Source: Nitrospiraceae bacterium (lineage in GTDB: Bacteria; Nitrospirota; Nitrospiria; Nitrospirales; Nitrospiraceae). Taken from it: a DNA stretch of 7,398 nucleotides. The stretch spans positions 1-7,398 of the forward strand of contig SXPO01000075.1 of assembly GCA_005793285.1 (NCBI GenBank). The letters are read 5' to 3'. Below, in pieces: positions 6,775-7,398 of the stretch; the stretch's first letter is position 1; each line of letters begins with the position of its first letter. The notes under the pieces are model-generated. The model saw only the letters and a list, made by a program, of their open reading frames with translations, made no database searches and was not told where the DNA came from. A program made the position numbers and the translations under genes.

Positions 6775-7398
6775 GGTGTTGATCGCCGATGATCATCGTG
6801 TCGTTCGCGAAGGTCTGGCGGCGATTCTCAAGACCAAGGACGACATCCATGTCTTGGGCGAGGCGCAAGACGGTATTGAGGTGGTGGAAAAAGCCCGCGC
6901 CCTGCTTCCAGACGTAATTTTGATGGACGTCAGCATGCCGCGGATGGGTGGTGTCGAAGCGACCAGACAGATCAAGCGCGAGTTCCCGCATATCGGCATC
7001 GTCGCCCTCACGATGTATGAGGAACAGCAGTATATCTTTGATCTGGTTCGGGCCGGCGCCACAGGCTATTTGCTCAAGGATTCAGAGTCGTCGCAGATCG
7101 TCGCCGCCATTCGGGCGATTTATCGAGGCGAATCGCTTATTCACCCGTCCGTCGCCAGCAAGATCTTGGCGGAGTTTTCGTTGATGGCCCAGAAGAAGGG
7201 CAAAAAATCGGCCTGGGCCGAGCACGATTTGACTGAGCGGGAGATCACCGTCCTCCGTCTGGTCGCCGATGGAAAGACGAACAAGGAGATCGCCAATAAT
7301 CTCGACTTGAGCGAAAAGACCGTGAAGAATCACGTCCGGAACATTTTCCACAAGCTGCAAGTGTACGATCGCACACAAGCCGCCATTCTCGCGATCCG
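6761..7398 (+). CDS. NarL/FixJ-family response regulator, 3' end beyond window
   Basis: The visible part is 212 full codons, and the family is usually 210-225 residues, so only a few residues are missing. The receiver domain (about 3-120) has the acidic pair D10-D11, the phospho-acceptor D56 in LMDVSMP, T84 and K106 (in LLKD), so it is complete and should be phosphorylatable. A lysine-rich linker (about 143-150) leads to a LuxR-type helix-turn-helix from about 156. This includes LTEREITVLRLVADG, then NKEIA at 174-178 and the recognition helix SEKTVKNHVRNIFHKL at 184-199. It is a DNA-binding transcription factor whose partner is almost certainly the kinase encoded just upstream. The genes overlap by 14 bases, and HisKA_3 kinases normally pair with NarL-type regulators. 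Target genes are not visible. Confidence 0.95.
   Translation, partial: MEKIKVLIADDHRVVREGLAAILKTKDDIHVLGEAQDGIEVVEKARALLPDVILMDVSMPRMGGVEATRQIKREFPHIGIVALTMYEEQQYIFDLVRAGATGYLLKDSESSQIVAAIRAIYRGESLIHPSVASKILAEFSLMAQKKGKKSAWAEHDLTEREITVLRLVADGKTNKEIANNLDLSEKTVKNHVRNIFHKLQVYDRTQAAILAI

Noticed and set aside
1..7398. tRNA, rRNA, CRISPR array, insertion sequence or attachment site
   Set aside because: No cloverleaf, spaced direct repeats, transposase reading frame or paired terminal repeats were recognised by eye.

Overview
The window looks like chromosomal DNA from a moderately GC-rich Gram-negative-type bacterium. The protein sequences and overall style suggest a Nitrospira-like member of the Nitrospirota. 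That assignment is an inference from general sequence character, not from a marker gene. Nothing indicates a phage, plasmid, transposon or CRISPR locus. The longest stretch without a gene is about 107 bases.

Layout: (1) positions 1-811, minus strand: the N-terminal 270 residues of an exported protein with a signal peptide, a beta-rich middle domain, an acidic/proline-rich linker and the start of a TonB/TolA-type C-terminal domain. It runs off the left edge. (2) 907-5554, plus strand: a housekeeping block of tdh (threonine 3-dehydrogenase), kbl (2-amino-3-ketobutyrate CoA ligase), rplI (ribosomal protein L9), glyA (serine hydroxymethyltransferase) and nrdR (ribonucleotide reductase repressor). 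(3) 5662-7398, plus strand: a two-component pair. One partner is a soluble HisKA_3-family histidine kinase with an N-terminal Rossmann (dinucleotide-binding-like) domain. The other is an overlapping NarL/FixJ-type response regulator, cut by the right edge.

Together, tdh, kbl and glyA encode a route from threonine to glycine plus acetyl-CoA, and then to serine and methylene-tetrahydrofolate. Methylene-tetrahydrofolate feeds nucleotide synthesis, whose deoxynucleotide supply NrdR controls. rplI sits between these genes, with its own good sigma70-like promoter and a hairpin over its ribosome binding site. rplI, glyA and nrdR (gaps of 17 and 33 bases) probably form one operon.

The points most worth a second look are the kinase with its Rossmann input domain, a 24-base imperfect inverted repeat in the tdh-kbl gap that looks like an extragenic repeat element, and the hairpin that hides the rplI Shine-Dalgarno sequence.
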